64,000 nucleotides of DNA from Gymnogyps californianus (GCF_018139145.2 NC_059486.1:3844001-3908000), one strand, 5' to 3'. Shown: positions 12,715-26,165, numbered from the stretch's first letter. The notes: generated by a model from the sequence alone, not told the origin. Numbers and translations: made by a program.

Positions 12715-15700
12715 CCGGGCAATCCCAGACCTGCTGGGGGCTGAGAGGTACCTGCAGCTCGATGGTCTACTCAACTTGCTGTGCTGACAGCCTGACCCGG
12801 CCCACCACGGAGTAGCCCTGGCCCTTTGGTGTGCCTCCTTCCATGATTTCATCTAAATTCTGCTACCTTTCATTGTCAGAACCAGTGTAGGTGAGCTAAT
12901 GATCTGGGTGCGGATCGGAGGGTGCATCCCCTTTACCTTGTCACATACTGGTGATATTAAGTCCAAGAGTATCACTTTCTGGATGTTTATAAATTATAAG
13001 GGAAAGAGATTTATTCCTTAATCCCCTGAGCTTTTTTCATTCCTTCATTGTGTTAGTTAATACATTGTTTAAGCTATGTGTCAGCCCTTGTTCTTGCTTG
13101 CTGTAGATGAGGCTGGCTTGTCAGCACTTTCGCCTCCTTCCTTTTCCCATCAGCATCTGAGAGCTTGGGTAGAGCTGCTACACGTTACTTCTGCAGCAGC
13201 ACTTTGATTACCTCTGTCAATGCAGACTGACCAATACAGCAGTTCCATGAATATGTTGCTCTTGACAAGTGTTATTTGCCCTAGATAAATCAGATAGCAT
13301 ATCTTCAGTTGCAGGTAATAGGCAGTAACATCCTCCTCCCGCATCATCTGAAGGTTTCCAGGTCTCTGTTTCACCCAAAGGGGCTGCCTTGCTTCCACCA
13401 CAGTGGGATGCAGAGATGCCTGAGCTAACTCTGAGAGAGGAATTGTGGAGTCCAGAAGCAGAAGGGCTGCTTTAAATGAGGCTCTTGCCCTCTGTAATCA
13501 TCCCATCCTGAGAAGCATGAGATATTATCTCAAGCTGCAGGGCTTCTTCTCAAGGTAGGTTGGTCAACATTGGCCTTGCTATCTAGGAATTGTCCTGGCA
13601 GTGTATGGGCTGTCAGCCTCAGTGCGGAAACACAGAGACACCAACCGATAACAGACTTTGCTGGCTGGTTTGGTGCGTTATGCCTCCCCAGATCTGTGTT
13701 TGCCCCCCGTGTTGGATGCTTTCTTGCCCACTGGAGCAGGGGCTGGGCTGGGCAGGCTGTGATCTTCAGCATGGTGTGCAGGGGAGCATGGCGCTCCCAG
13801 GATGCGGTTTACAGAGGGTGAGAAGAGCTGACAGACGCTTTCTTGCTTTGGTGTATCTGGGCCTGCCTCCCCATGCCTACTCATTTTCCCCAAATATTGC
13901 TGCTCTCGGTTAACTCTCAGGAGCTGTGTCTGTCCCCTGCTTCCTGAAGTGATGTGCAGCTCTGAGCTCCCCTGCATGGATGTGATGGTCCTTCTACCGA
14001 CGTTCATGTTGGCTCCCTGCTGCGGTGCTTGGCCTCTTCTCCCATCTCTGGTGCTACAAGCTCAGCGCTCCTCTCCCCGCGCTCTCTTAGCCTGCGCAGC
14101 CTTGTTCCCAAATGCTGCTGGAAAGCTTCCCTTTCGGAGCAGAGCCCACCCATGGGTGAGATGCTGTCACGCTCTGCCCACGCGCCTGGCTGCGGGGGCT
14201 TGATTTGTTTGCTCCCCTTCCCCCAGAGCGGTGGGGAGGGCAGAGCTCGCTGCTGGCAGGCAGAGGCACCTCCTTCCCCCCCCCCGCCAGCACACGCCGT
14301 GCAAGGGAGGATGACGAGGCTCCTTTTATTCCCGTGGCTGGGTGGGAGGTGGCACCGAGGCCCCTGCTCCCGCTGTGACTCAGGCGAAGGCTGCTCTGTG
14401 CCGTGAGCTGGCAGGCTGTTCCCAGGCTTTTTGGAGGGGCATGGTGGGGACCTGGAGGCTGCGTCCTCTTTTGCTTCCCAGGAGGGCTCGGAGCAGGCTC
14501 CTGCACAGCTGCCCTCCCTTTTGAAGGGCGGGGAGAATTTATTGCTATTATTCCTGTGACTTTTGTGAAGTTTAATCTGACAAGAAGAGTGCTATAACTG
14601 CTTGGGATGTTGTTTGCACCTGTCCCTGCCCTACGAGCCTTGGTGAGCCCCTCCGAAACCCCTTCGCCAAATCGCTGCGGGGTCAAAGCAAGCTTTGCCC
14701 TGGCAGAAAGGAGCCTGTGGCACTGGGTCCTCTCCCCTTGGCTCCTCTCGGCCGTGACTGGCACGAACGGTGTTTGTTGGCAGGTATCCCTCCCTGTGCT
14801 GCTGCCTGCCTCATGCTTGTTCCCAAGAGGAACAGGCCGTGCGTGATGGCTTCTGAGATAAATCGGGCTCCCAGGTGTCAGGACACGCTTCCTGGGCAGA
14901 AGGAATGGAGCTGGAAATCTGAGTTTCACCTGTGTGCAAGTTGTTCTGGGCTTTGCCGGGGTAAGACCTGGCTCCATGCAGCTGCTTATCAGCTGCCTGC
15001 GGTGCCCGCTTCCCTCTGCCGCAGCTGGAGCTGGAGCAGAGAGGTGGGAACAAACCTTGGCAAACCAACCGTGCTGTCCCTGGGGAAACGGCGCAGGGTG
15101 GAAAAACGCTTGGGCACGGTTTTCCAGCTGTACCTGCTGGGCTGACAGCCCTTTGAGAGGAGGTGGGACTGCCTGAGCCAGTCTGGAGGGCTGGGAGGCA
15201 GTACCGTGGCAGGGGAGATGCTGGCTGTCCAAGAGCTGTCCCTGTCCCCCATGTCCCTGAATGAATGGGGGACCAGCGGGTTTAAAATCCAGCTCTGGCT
15301 CCCCGTGCGCTCCCAGGATCGCGGGCAGCGGGGATGGGCTCTGCTGCCTGCATTAGCAGTCAGATTGGCTCGAGCTGCCACAGGTTTATCCATCAGCAGT
15401 AACGCTGGCCAGCCCTAGGCAGGGACACTGTGACTCAGGGTCCCTAAGGTCCCTGGAGAGAGGCACTTCTGCGAGCCAGGCTAAAGCCGGCTGCCAGGCG
15501 TCTGCTTTTTCAGGAGCTCCCTTGGGCTGTGCACCCCTCGGCACACGAGGCTGAATCCTGTCCCTTGCCCCTCACAAGGTGTCTCTCGTCCCTGCATCTA
15601 CACCCTGCAGCAGCGTCCTGCCCCGTTGATGTAACGGCCCAACCTCACCACGCACCGGGAGCTCCCTTATCGCTTTGGCCGAGCCATCTCCACCCCTTGC

Positions 15701-18700
15701 CGGGCTGCCGCGGCTGCGCATCCTCCCAGCCGTGTGCTTCGGCTGCTCTGCCGGAGCCCCGGCCGCGTGGGGGCAGCCTCCCCTCGCTCCCTGCCCGTCC
15801 TGCCTTGCAGGAGAGCCCAACCTGACCACCCTGCTCATTCGATTTGTTTTGGTTCATGTTACAGTCGAGGATAAAGTTGCAGATATTTCTATGCGGCGAT
15901 AGAATCTCGCCAGCCAGCTCTCCCTTAATAAGATCCCAGGCGTTCGAGGTGCCCGATTACCTTATCTCCCCTCCGCAGATGTACGTTACCCGCCTCTCTC
16001 GCCAGACTGGGAGGAAGCAGCCGAAACGCTGCTACCCAGCCCAGTCTCTAGTAAATGCTACAAACCCCTTCTCTAGCTTGTAAATAAAAGGGGAGGTTGG
16101 ATGCTAAAGCAAGGCATGAACACAGCATCGCCCACACTTCTGCAGCTCTCGGGGCCTCCTGGAAGCTGTCTGATGCAAAGGGGAACGTCCCCAGCCAGAG
16201 AAGTGAGTGCCAGAGCATGTGTCCTGGCCAGAGTGGCTACTGTGAATGGAAAATGTGGAAAAATAAGTGGAAAGTGGAAGGGGAAGCTGGGAATCAATAG
16301 CACTTCATCCAGTATGGAGCCTGGAAAATGCAGAAATTGTGAAGGGAAGTGAAAAGATGCGATGAGAAGCTTCGGAGGAATTTCTAGCAGTGAGGAGGAG
16401 GAACTGATTTTTAGCATACAAAAAAAAAAAGAGGGAAAAGAAAAAAGCTCTTAGCAATGCTATTGGAATTGGAAAAGCAGAGCACGTGGTGGTGTTATCT
16501 GTGGAGAAGGGATGATGCCTTCAGCTCGCGTGATGGTGAATATGTGTGAATCTGTCTCCGTTCCTGCCATGGCCAAGGGTCCCGTCAGCAGTGTTTGGGA
16601 AGCGCGGGTGGCTCGGGGCAGGCAGGTTCCCCTGGCTCCTGCCCTGCGGCTGGAGAGGAGCGAGGAGCAGCTCTCTGGATCACACGCTGCTTCGGCGTGA
16701 ACCCTGAGCGGCGCAGGAGGCGAGCTGCTCTCCGGGCTGGGCTTTTCTGGGAGACGGTCGATGAAGGTTTTGTGGGAGGTTATATAATGATTGACCTTAA
16801 AGGAATGGATCTTACTGAAGCACAGAGCTACTTAGCTTGCAGCCGGGTCAAGCTGTATTGCAGAAGATGATATCGTTGCTGTTTAGAAATTTATACTTTT
16901 CTTTGGTCGGAAAGTCTTCGATTCTGTCTTGTTGCACCCTGGTACAGAAGCAGGCCTGGGTCACAGCTCTGTGTTTCCCCACAGGGCACCTCCTCTCTCT
17001 GGGCCAGGCTGAGCTGTCGTACCAGCACCTGCCTGGCTTGCAAAGCCATTTTGGGTTTGCTCGCTGACGTTTAGCCCGTGCCACCACGTCTCTCTGAACC
17101 GGAGGAGCCCCTTGGCCACAGCTGCCCCGGCAGGCTGCCTGCAGCGCCGGGGCTCTTTGAGATCCCTCAGTGCAATGCAGATGAACCCACACCTAATTGC
17201 TTTTAAAATTCCCTGTTGCTATGACGACTCACCAAGCGTGATGCACTCGAGTGCTGTCTCTCCACTCCCAGGTCTTGCATCGCCACCAGAAAGCTGTGTG
17301 TGTACCTCTGTACGCACATGTGCTTTATTCCAGCTTTCAAAGGTGGTTTATAATCCCCTTGGAGCGTGAGCAGAATCTCTCCTGAGCTGATGAAGGGTTT
17401 ACTTAAAAGGTCTGATAATAAGGTTAAGGAGAGGCCAACAGCCGCTCACCCCGCTGCTGAGCGCTTCGATAGCTAAATTTAGCCCCTTGAGTCATTACTG
17501 AGTCAGCAAATCGGGGGCAGGAAATCTTGATTTCTCTTTTCTTCCTGTTTTTCAACAGCCATGCACCCAAGGCAGGCTCCAAGTTGGCTTGGTTTCTGTC
17601 CTCATCCAGCACGTTACCTGCCCGCAGTGCTTTTCCCTGGAGCATCCTTGAGCCTGTTCAGAAGAAGTAAGAGCTCCTTTCTCTGACATCTGCCATGACG
17701 AGTGGCCTGTCTGCAGGCAAGCGGCGTCATTTCCCATCGTTAGTGGTCTGAGGCATGGAAAGCTCTGGTTAGTGCTGTTTCTTGCTGGGTAAGCGCTGGT
17801 CAAGGCTGCGGGCAGGTAGAGCATCCCCGGAGCTGCTTGGGAACACGACAATGAGTGAAGGTCCATCCAGATGCTCTTCTCCCAGCACAGTGCGCGAGAA
17901 TGCTGGAGCACAGCTAGTAGCAACAGAAGAGCTCTGAAAAACCCACGGGAGTGTTAAAATAAGCAACATCAGGAGATCCAGATTTGCTGGAGCTCCAGAG
18001 CTGCTCTGTGCGGTGCCCAAGCCTCCTCCAGACCGGCCTGTCCCTGTGCCATGCCTGCAACCATCCAGCCCTCTCCAGAGGAGGGGCAGGCTCCGAGGTC
18101 CCTGGGAGGCTGCGATGGAGCAGGATCGGCCAGAGCTCAGCGCTGTGCCTGGTGGAGACCCTTTCCCGGGATGGAGCAGGCCAGCAGGCTGTCCAGGCAG
18201 CTTCTCACAGTCCCCAGAAAGTAAATCCTGGGAGCGGAGTCCCCACGGCTAGCTGATTGTATCAGTTTGTATTAGATCCCACTGAGTGTGTTTTACATAA
18301 TTTGTTTCCCAGAATGAAGTGTTTTACAAGTGCAGCAGCATTTAATCACCTTGCAAAAGGGGATGAAAAACTATCTCCACCCCTGGGGCTGGGAAATAGC
18401 TAAAAAGGAATCTGGAAAAGAAACCGCGTGCTCACCTCATCGTGTTAGCTGGGCTGGAAAGCCCAGAAGAGCCGGTGGTTGCGCTTGCAGACAGCCAGGG
18501 GTTGGACAGGAGAACTCTGAGGGTCAAAAAGCCCATGCTGAAAACACCAGGCATGGAGATATCCGAGTGGAGCAGAGCCCAGCGTCCTGCCCAGGAGCTG
18601 GAGCTGCTCCCCAGCTCGCTGTGCTTGCCCTCCCAGGGGCTGTGATGCCCGGCTGAAGGAGGGAGGAGGTGGTGTGGATGCTGCGCGTCCAAAGCCTCTG

Positions 18701-20700
18701 CAAGCCACTTCTGTAATGGCTCCTGAAACATAGCTCTTCCCTTGGGCCCTGGTGCTCCCCTCACTTCTGTTTTTAGTGGAGACACCCCAAAACCTGGCAA
18801 TAGAAGTATCTTCCCAGCTGCGGGTGTGTGTTTCTGGCAACGAGCTGAATCCAAGCAAAGCTGTGTCAGAAGCAATGCTGACGATAGCCGAGGTAAGAAC
18901 TGCTCTTGGCCTCTCTGCAGGAGAAGGGAGCACCGCCAGGCTCTGCACAGGACCTGGCCCTTCCTCGAGGCAGAGGTACCTCTGTTTTGCTTAAGGATTG
19001 CTGGCGAGCCACGCTTCTTCCCGGCACCTGGAGATAAATCAGTGGCTTGTTGGACAGTGAAGGGCACAGTGAGCGATGGGTGCTCCTCACCCTGTACTGG
19101 GTGTTTGCATGGTGACGATGGATGCTGGGCTGGGAGGCTGCCACTCTCGCTGTCATTTTTTTTTTTTATTCACAGTAGGTGAAGGCTGAAAAATCAGAGT
19201 AATGGCCAAGGAGACGGTATCCACTTGACTTCTCTTGCCCATGGCAGGAGCGATTAATCTAGCTAAGGCATTGCAGTGAGGCGAGACCACAAGGTTACGC
19301 AGCCCGAAGCCTGTGTGCTCCAGGAGCTGAGGATGATGCTGGACCAGCAGCCGTGAGGTGTGTTCCCCCTCCCTCTCCCTGCCTTGCCTTTGATCTGCTG
19401 CCGGGGGGGAATATCGTTCCCCATTGGGAGCTGATTCAGCCCAGGCTGGCGGAGCAGTGGGAGCCCCACCGTTACTAATGAGATGTTTGCCGCTCGCTGG
19501 CTGACACGGCGGTAGGTACTCGGTGCTGCCTGAGACCTGTGCTGATAAACCAAGCCTCCCAGAGATGGAGCGGCTTCTCTCTGCTACGGGCCTGTCATCT
19601 GTTCCCTCTTATCTAATAGGATCTCTCCTCTGAGTGCCTCTTAAGCCTCCTCTGTAGTGTAACAAACCGCTGAGGTCTGATCCTGCCGGCAAGCGCTGTG
19701 ACGTGAGAGCGGATCTGCCTGCCAGCAGGCTGAGGTCGGAGAGGGGCAGTGGTCTACAGGAGGCTGCTGGACTTCTGTATTGCAAAGGGCACGGCTGTCA
19801 CCTTCACGGAGAGGGTCTGAGCCTTGCGCTGCGGCTCCGGCAGATGTTGGAGGAGAACCACCCTGCACCGAGCCAGCATGCCCCTCGTTTGGCTGTGGCT
19901 GTTTGATGCCAAAGATAACGAGCAGCTTGGAAGGACGATTTTTGTTGGTAGCTCTTGTTTTGTTTACTAAAGGCTGCTCAGTAGGGAAGGGAACAAGGTC
20001 TTGGCCTCCCCGCCTGGGAGCATGACCTTCTGTCCCTCGGACGCGTGTCGCTGGCAGGGTGTCTGAGTAATGACATCCCGGGGAAGACGCTGTCTGCAGT
20101 GCTGGATTTGAGAAGCCGCAAAGGGTGGGCGATGCAGTGCAGACGGCGTTGAGGGGATGGGTGTCTGCCTCTCCCCCATTATTTATTATGCCATAAAATC
20201 CAAGGTAACGTACATCAATAAATGCTGCAAAGGGTTTCACGCATGTCAGCCACGCGTATGTGATGGAACAGACGCTCTTTCAAGACAAGGGGCTCCGTGA
20301 GCGGAGGCTGGTGTGATTGATAGGGCAGCCTTCGGCTGCCTGCGCCTTCACTTGGCTGTAACACGGAACTGCTTCCCCTGAGCGCCCCGTCACCGCGGGG
20401 TGGGAAGGCAGAGCCCCTCTCGGCAGCGGGGTCCCACCTGCGTGGGTGCCTGCTCTGAGGGTTTTTCGCAGGCTCTGTGCTCAGAGCTGCTCGCCTGCGT
20501 GTGACGACGGCCGACGCTATCCCCAAGGCAGGGTCGGATGCCCGGGGAGGCAGGGAGCACTGGGGGGCTGCTCGGAGGAGCCGAGGCTCCCGCTGGCTGA
20601 TTTTCCCAGGGAACAAGACGTGTGCCGTCGTGCTCTTTGTGTGCATCTGACAGCTCCTGAGCCCCTCGGGTGGTCTCAGGCGTGTGTGACAGCAGAGCTG
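12715..20700. other. Intergenic DNA, no gene recognised
   Basis: There is no recognisable exon. The stretch includes an AT-rich patch at 12,900-13,090 and a 381-codon minus-strand open frame (14,087-15,232) that looks like a chance product of GC-rich sequence. A CpG-richer patch spans about 15,690-15,790, followed by sequence with GATA-type motifs (GATTACCTTATCTCC, 15,954-15,968). A T12 run lies at 19,156-19,167. Another CpG-richer patch spans about 20,330-20,560. Confidence 0.5.
12900..13090. promoter_or_regulatory. AT-rich candidate conserved element
   Basis: An AT-rich island just right of the plus-strand LTR contains GCTAATGATC, TATAAATTATAA and GTTAGTTAATAC. It could be a regulatory element or simply ancient repeat-derived DNA. 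Only composition and homeodomain-type TAAT motifs support the call. Confidence 0.25.
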
Positions 20701-20724
20701 TCACTGATGCTGACGGGAGATGTT

Positions 20725-20754
20725 CCTACACGGCGATGTCCTACACGGCGATGT
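20725..20754 (+). repeat. 15-bp perfect tandem duplication
   Basis: The unit CCTACACGGCGATGT occurs twice head-to-tail with no spacer or mismatch (20,725-20,739 and 20,740-20,754). It lies in non-coding sequence and looks like a recent slippage or duplication event. Confidence 0.95.
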
Positions 20755-20939
20755 TCCTGTGCGTCCTGTGAAACGTGCAGCCAGGTGGGAGAGGGTGACA
20801 GTGAGCATCACTGCGGTGGGACAAGCCAGCATGCACGCACCCCCGGAACACACAAGAACGAGTCCTACATGCGTGTGGCCCACTCATGGATGAAAGCTCT
20901 GGCAGGTGGTGACAACTTAGATGTCAAACTTGGGTGAAC

Positions 20940-21660
20940 CAGGAGACATAAATCCCGGTATTTGGGATTAGTGCAGGTAATTTGTTTTAAAGACAGACAA
21001 ATCCCTTTCCTGTAGGTGCCTGCTTGTCACAGGAGACGTTCCTCATCTCCAGGAGAGCTACTCCAGTTGAACAGATCCAGCCCTCTCTGGGGAGACAGTC
21101 TCTGGAGTTGCTGATCACTGGTTTTGGGGATTTTTTTCCCTAACACTTGTGGGTGATTGCTTCCTCCTCCTCCTCCTCCCTTTTGTCTTTCTGCAACATC
21201 AGAGTTGGGAAGGACCATCTGCTGATTTGATTAATGGCCCTTTTCTGAAAAAGCAACAGAGACAAATGTCCTCCTGAATGTGGCAAAGAGAAATGGAGAA
21301 ACAGGCTGGCTAATTTTCAGCCATTATTTTGGAACCTAAACTCCTTCCCAGTATCAATTTAGCTATTATTTCAAAAACTAATTAATCTTCACTCAGGCAG
21401 CTCCAAGGGACCTGTGTTTAGATAATTAACAGCCCATGGATTATGAAAAGTCTTGCTTTTGGATCTTACTACAGTGCTTGCCTTCGAGAACACTCCTGCT
21501 ATCATCCTGCTTACCAACTCCTTTCATCAATCCATCTTTTTTTGACAATTAAGAGCAAATAATTAGCCATGATGGATTTTGCTTGCTTTCTTGCAGCTCA
21601 GTTCCATTTTTTTTGGTCCTTAAATGTTCTTGCAGCTAATTACAGCCAAGCAGGGCAAGT
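20940..21660. promoter_or_regulatory. AT-rich candidate conserved element block
   Basis: Base composition shifts abruptly from GC-rich to AT-rich. The densest part is 21,300-21,660, with AACTAATTAATC (21,376-21,387), GATAATTAACAG, and several further TAATT motifs. Clusters of homeodomain-type sites in an AT island within GC-rich DNA are typical of vertebrate enhancers, but conservation cannot be checked here. A short segment at 21,200-21,222 resembles the CR1 end sequence only weakly. Confidence 0.35.
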
Positions 21661-24600
21661 CACTGCTGTTACCAGGAGGATCTGGAGAAAGGTTTTATTT
21701 GCCTTACGGAGAAGCTGGGCAATAAGGTATGAGAAAGGAGATCCTAGAAGGATAGGGGATGGGATTTTTTTTTTTTTTTCCCCCCTCTCCAGTCTTGCAC
21801 GATGCAACGTGAACTTACCCCCCACATTGCTGTGCCGGGGCTGGGCTGACCTCCCTCCCCGGGGAGTCTCATCCTGGCCTCTCGCTTGCCGCTGCAGCTT
21901 TGATCCTCTTGCTGCTCTGCATGGCGAGATGTCCCCAAGCTGCCAGGGCTGCGGGAGAGTTCTGCGTGATAAAGCAAAGGCGATGGGGTAGTATAAACCC
22001 CGAGGCAGCAGTGGAGCAGGTCTGCATCCCGTGCAGACCCCGAGCAGCTCCCGTCCATGCCCTGCATGCTCGCTGGCCGCAGGGAAGCCAATGCGGGCTG
22101 GCAGTGCTAGCGGAACGATGCCGTGCTTAATGAATTTGAACGGCAGCCACAGATGACAGCGCTCTGCCCGCTACATCCACTGAGTGCTGCAATTCTTCAC
22201 TAAGCAGCCCAGAGTCTGCTTGCTCTTCTGCTGAGGGCAAAGGAGCAGGAGTGGTGAGGAGCTTGGCTTTCCAACCCTTTTTCTCAATGAGATGATTTTG
22301 AGGTTTTCTTTTTTTAATCTTAACTTGGGGCCAAACTCTATTTGGTTCAAGGACAGCTTTACCTGGCTGAGGGCTAGGAGAGTACCAAGGACATAATGTG
22401 ACTTGTACGGGGGACTGGGGACCTTGGGGCATGACACAGGGAAGGGGAAACTGGAAGCAAAGCTGCTCTGGCTGCTGCCTTTCTCGTTAGATCTGGATGA
22501 GTCTGTGGCACATGAATTGCTCCGGACAAGAAGCACTGCAGAAGCAGCATTTTATCACCTTGAAGGAAACGATGAAACCTTTCCTGTGCTTGAGTGACTG
22601 AGAGGTGAAAAGATGCACAGAAAGGAGATGCTGGCAATTCCCTGCGATGTTAAATGGAAATTGAAGAGGTGGCTCTAACGGTGCCAGCGCGGGCAGTACG
22701 AGGGAGGAATGGACTGTGGGATAAATCCTTGCAGTCCTTCCTATCGGGACACAAGTTGAGCTGCACTGCAAACGCGTTGGGGGCACTGGAGGACATGCTG
22801 AAACTCAGCTTGATGTAGACCAGCTCTCAGTTTTCCATCAATCATACACTGGGGTTTTAGCTCCTTAAGCATTAGTGATTTCTTAAATATAGGCTTGACT
22901 TGCAAGGTTAATGTTTGTGGGTGTATAAAGAGCCAACTTTTCCCTCTCCTAACAGGACTTTGAGCTGTGTTTCCTGGGATCCCAAGCTATAGATGGACTG
23001 TTCTTGGTGCCCTTGCGAAACCTGATGCTGTCACCATGCCAGCACGGGGAGATTTCCAACCAAATCTCACCGTCTTTGGGTCAGTTCATTGAAGGAAACA
23101 AAGAGGATTTTAGACCCGTGGCCCCCACATTTGGGCTCTCCAGAGCCGATGGATGTCTGGAAGAGTCCTGCAAGCCTGGCTAGGCAGGAGAGGACCTGTA
23201 GTCACGCATCACTAGCACCATCGCTGTGACCAAATCCTGGCTTGGGTAGGCTTTAGTGAAAGTTTTGCCTTCTGAAGCAGGGTTTGTATGTGTCCTGTTT
23301 TCCTACACTACTGGCAGGGTTTGCCCACCCGTGTGCCACTCGGCCGCACGTGTCCGGCAGGGTGCTATGCAGGGGGAGGCAGGAAATCTGCACCCGGAGC
23401 AAAGCCCCAGGCACCCGCCCTGTGCCCAGGAGGGTTCTCAGGGCTTTTGTAGTTTGTATCAATATTCCCTCAATTTTGGAGGGGAGGAAGACGAGGAGGA
23501 GAGGAAATGCCTCCCGTTATGAGGACAGGGTTTAAGAACACCTTCTCTGGCTGGGGCAGAGCGAGGGGCCAAACCTGCCCCAGCCCCTGAGCCTGTCTCG
23601 TCTCTGGGCTGGAGAGGCATAAAGAGATTCAACAGGTTACTCTGGCTTTAAATAGCTAGGCGTGGATTCAGGCTCAAGCAGAAAGAAATGCTTCCTGATG
23701 AGCTGCTTACTTTTTCAAACAGATGATGTTTATGTCCAATAAATCTCCGCAGGCAAAACTCCTTGGTCTAGCAGTTTGACTCCTAATTAAATATTTGCCA
23801 AGATGACACCTTGCCCTGCCTCAAGAAATATCGTCCTTTCACCTCCGCGTGGCTCTCACCTCTTTTGCAATGCTGCAGTTTAAGGAGAGCCATTTAAAGA
23901 CTCGGCTCCAATAAAACGGAGAAAAGCAATTCTCTCTCCACCTTCCCAATCTCTCTCCATTTTCCCCCTCTGTGAATAAAGTTTGCTACAGGCCCTGGAG
24001 CTCCGGCTTCTCGGAAAGCAAAGGGCTCTCGCAGGAGGGCTGGAAGTCTCCCCATCAGGTAGGATGCTATCTCCTTTCAACAGCAATCAAAGAGAACAGC
24101 TACCCGGGGAGGGAGCCGGAGCAGCGCGGCTCCCTGGGGAGAGCAGTGTGGCTGATGGAAATGTCACCCCATGCATCCACAGGCGCTGGGGGAGAGCTGG
24201 AGGGGGGAGCCAGGGGGAGCAGGTCGGGCTGGGGGGCTGCTGTGTGGGGTCACCAGTCACCCAGGGGTGGCTGTTTGGGATGGATGCGTCATTCAGAGTG
24301 GTTGAGCTTTTGGGGAAAGGGGTTTGTTTTATCCTGATTTTAACTATTTGCTACAATATACTCTTTTGGGTGGACCAAGCATCTTCGCCTCTCTTGGGGC
24401 AGGGGAAAAATGATCTCTGGTTTGAATCAATCTGAATTGAAGCAGAACCACAATGAAGCTGCTGTCGGGGCTCCAGGTGAAGCTGACACGGGGCTCCCAT
24501 GTCAGCTGGAGCCCGTGTCTCATGTGGCACGGCCCAAGGGCTGCCGGGGTGAAGGACCCCGGGTCGCCCACTGCCCTCCTCCTGCCGCAGGGGTGACCTT

Positions 24601-25030
24601 TGGGGTGAGGCTGTGCAGGGTGGGATGTGCTGGACCGCCCCGTTGCCATGGGGACCCGCCTGCATCTGCTAATTGCCGCAGGTCCTTGGGTCGTGTGTCC
24701 CCCCCGGCCCCCACCACCCCTCCCCTCCGTCTTCTGCCTTCCATCCATCTGCCCAGCCAGCACAAAGCTGGCCAGACCGTGCTCCTGCATAATCCTGCCC
24801 CAGAGGCCATGGCCTGGGTGACGCCACCTGCAAACCGAGGGCTTTCCCCCATTCTCCTTCCTCTTGGGGTTCTTGCACGTAGATAAAAATCAAAATTGGT
24901 GGTTTCAGAGCCCCTGCAACCCCCTGTCCCCCATGCACACATGCACCCCCTGCATTTATTTTGCACCCGGGCTGTAAGGAGGTGATGCATCTCCCTCGCC
25001 CTGCTTCCCGTGCTGGCCTGGGTTTATCTC
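21661..25030. other. Intergenic DNA, no gene recognised
   Basis: No exon recognised. The stretch holds a T15 run at 21,765-21,779 followed by C-rich sequence. A mildly AT-rich patch spans about 23,700-23,810 (TCCTAATTAAATATTTGCC). The region 24,480-24,850 is GC-rich with overlapping spurious frames on both strands. Confidence 0.5.
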
Positions 25031-25410
25031 CTTCCAATTAAATAAGTGCAGATAGTGGGTTTAATAAGGGCCTGTCTATGAAAGATTACTAATGATTTCA
25101 TTTCCAACATGTCGTGAATTATGAGGCAGCCTGCAAAACAAAGCCGAGTGGGGACGGGCTTGGCAGCTAATTACTGTCCCCCATGTCCCCAACGCTGCCA
25201 CCGCTGCTAGCCGGGCCTCTGATTGCTCCCTGTGCCTGATTGCATTTCGCTGGTGGTTGTGGTTCATGCGCAGCTCTTGCCTGGCACTCGGCTGTTGCCA
25301 CTTCTCCACACCCCCCCCCCCCCTTCAAGTTTATTAATGAAAACCTTATCTGTCTGTGCAGATAATGCCAGAAATAATGAGTACTCAGTGAGGTCTGTCA
25401 GGCTCCTCTT
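25031..25410. promoter_or_regulatory. AT-rich candidate conserved element
   Basis: The block contains CCAATTAAATAAG, GGTTTAATAAGG, GATTACTAATGATTTC, GCAGCTAATTACTG, and a pair of GATA-type sites (CTTATCTG and CAGATAATG near 25,347-25,367). A C13 run (25,311-25,323) interrupts it. The combination of POU/homeodomain-like and GATA motifs in an AT island suggests an enhancer; the evidence is composition and motifs only. Confidence 0.35.
25311..25323. repeat. Poly-C tract (13)
   Basis: An uninterrupted run of 13 C follows CTTCTCCACA. It is likely length-variable and a place where assembly or sequencing error should be suspected. Confidence 0.9.
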
Positions 25411-25849
25411 CTCTCCTGATCTCCTGCCTATTTGCAGTTTCCTGGGTGCTTGGTTAGTGCTGGGGATGGTTTTTGGGGGGGTTTTTAGACCTTTCTCACC
25501 CTGTGCAGCTTTCAGCCTTCCTGGCTGCCCCAGGCTTGGGACTGCGCTGAGAAATCTCCTCTGGAGGGGATGTCGGGGAGAAGGGGACCGGCTGCATCCG
25601 CGATCCCTGCTTAAAATCATCCAGGTTTTCCTTGCCCAGGGCAAACCTGGTGCACTTGGGGAGCTGCAGCCAGGTACGTTGGATGGGTTTGGTCTCAAGG
25701 GACCTGGCTGGGGTGCAGGTCCCCTCTGGTCCCATCCCTGCTGGAAAGCAAAGGGTAGCCCCACGTTTACAGTGGGGGCCTGTCCCAGCTCTTCTCGAGC
25801 CCCTTTTTTTAAATTACATTTACATTCATTGTTTCTTGGCTTAAATCTT

Positions 25850-26165
25850 TCAGCCTGATAAAGGGTGACAGCGCTTCTCGAGTGCCTGGGATGGCATAAA
25901 TAATTCCAGTGCTGAGAGAGAGATTTACAGTGATATAAATGTCAGGAGTGAGCCCAGTTTGTATTAATGGCCTTATTAGTTATGTTGCTGTAAAATACTG
26001 ATACTCCAGTTGTTAAGCAGCCATGGTTTTGCTCTGCAGCATTAATTCAATAAATTGGGGCTTTTTGATATAAATCTTAAAGTCTGCTGAACCCCATTAG
26101 AAAATCCTTCATGATATGTCAGAGATCTTCAAATGGCTTTGACTGAGATAGACCTGGGAATAAAA
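25850..26165. promoter_or_regulatory. AT-rich candidate conserved element
   Basis: About 300 bp of sustained AT richness contain CATAAATAATTCC, TTGTATTAATGGCC, CCTTATTAGTTATG, CATTAATTCAATAAATTGG and TTTTGATATAAATC. Homopolymers are few and complexity is high, which favours a functional conserved element over simple repeat. No target motif decides its role. Confidence 0.4.

Noticed and set aside
14087..15232. 381-codon open frame on the minus strand, the longest in the window
   Set aside because: Composition is Pro/Ser/Ala/Arg-rich with no recognisable domain, and several other long frames overlap it on the opposite strand. Length is explained by the low stop-codon frequency of GC-rich DNA.
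21185..21225. Possible CR1 LINE end (AGTTGGGAAGGACCATC)
   Set aside because: Resembles the reverse complement of the conserved CR1 3' region over about 13 bases, but the sequence beyond diverges and the ATTCTATG-type terminal repeat is absent.
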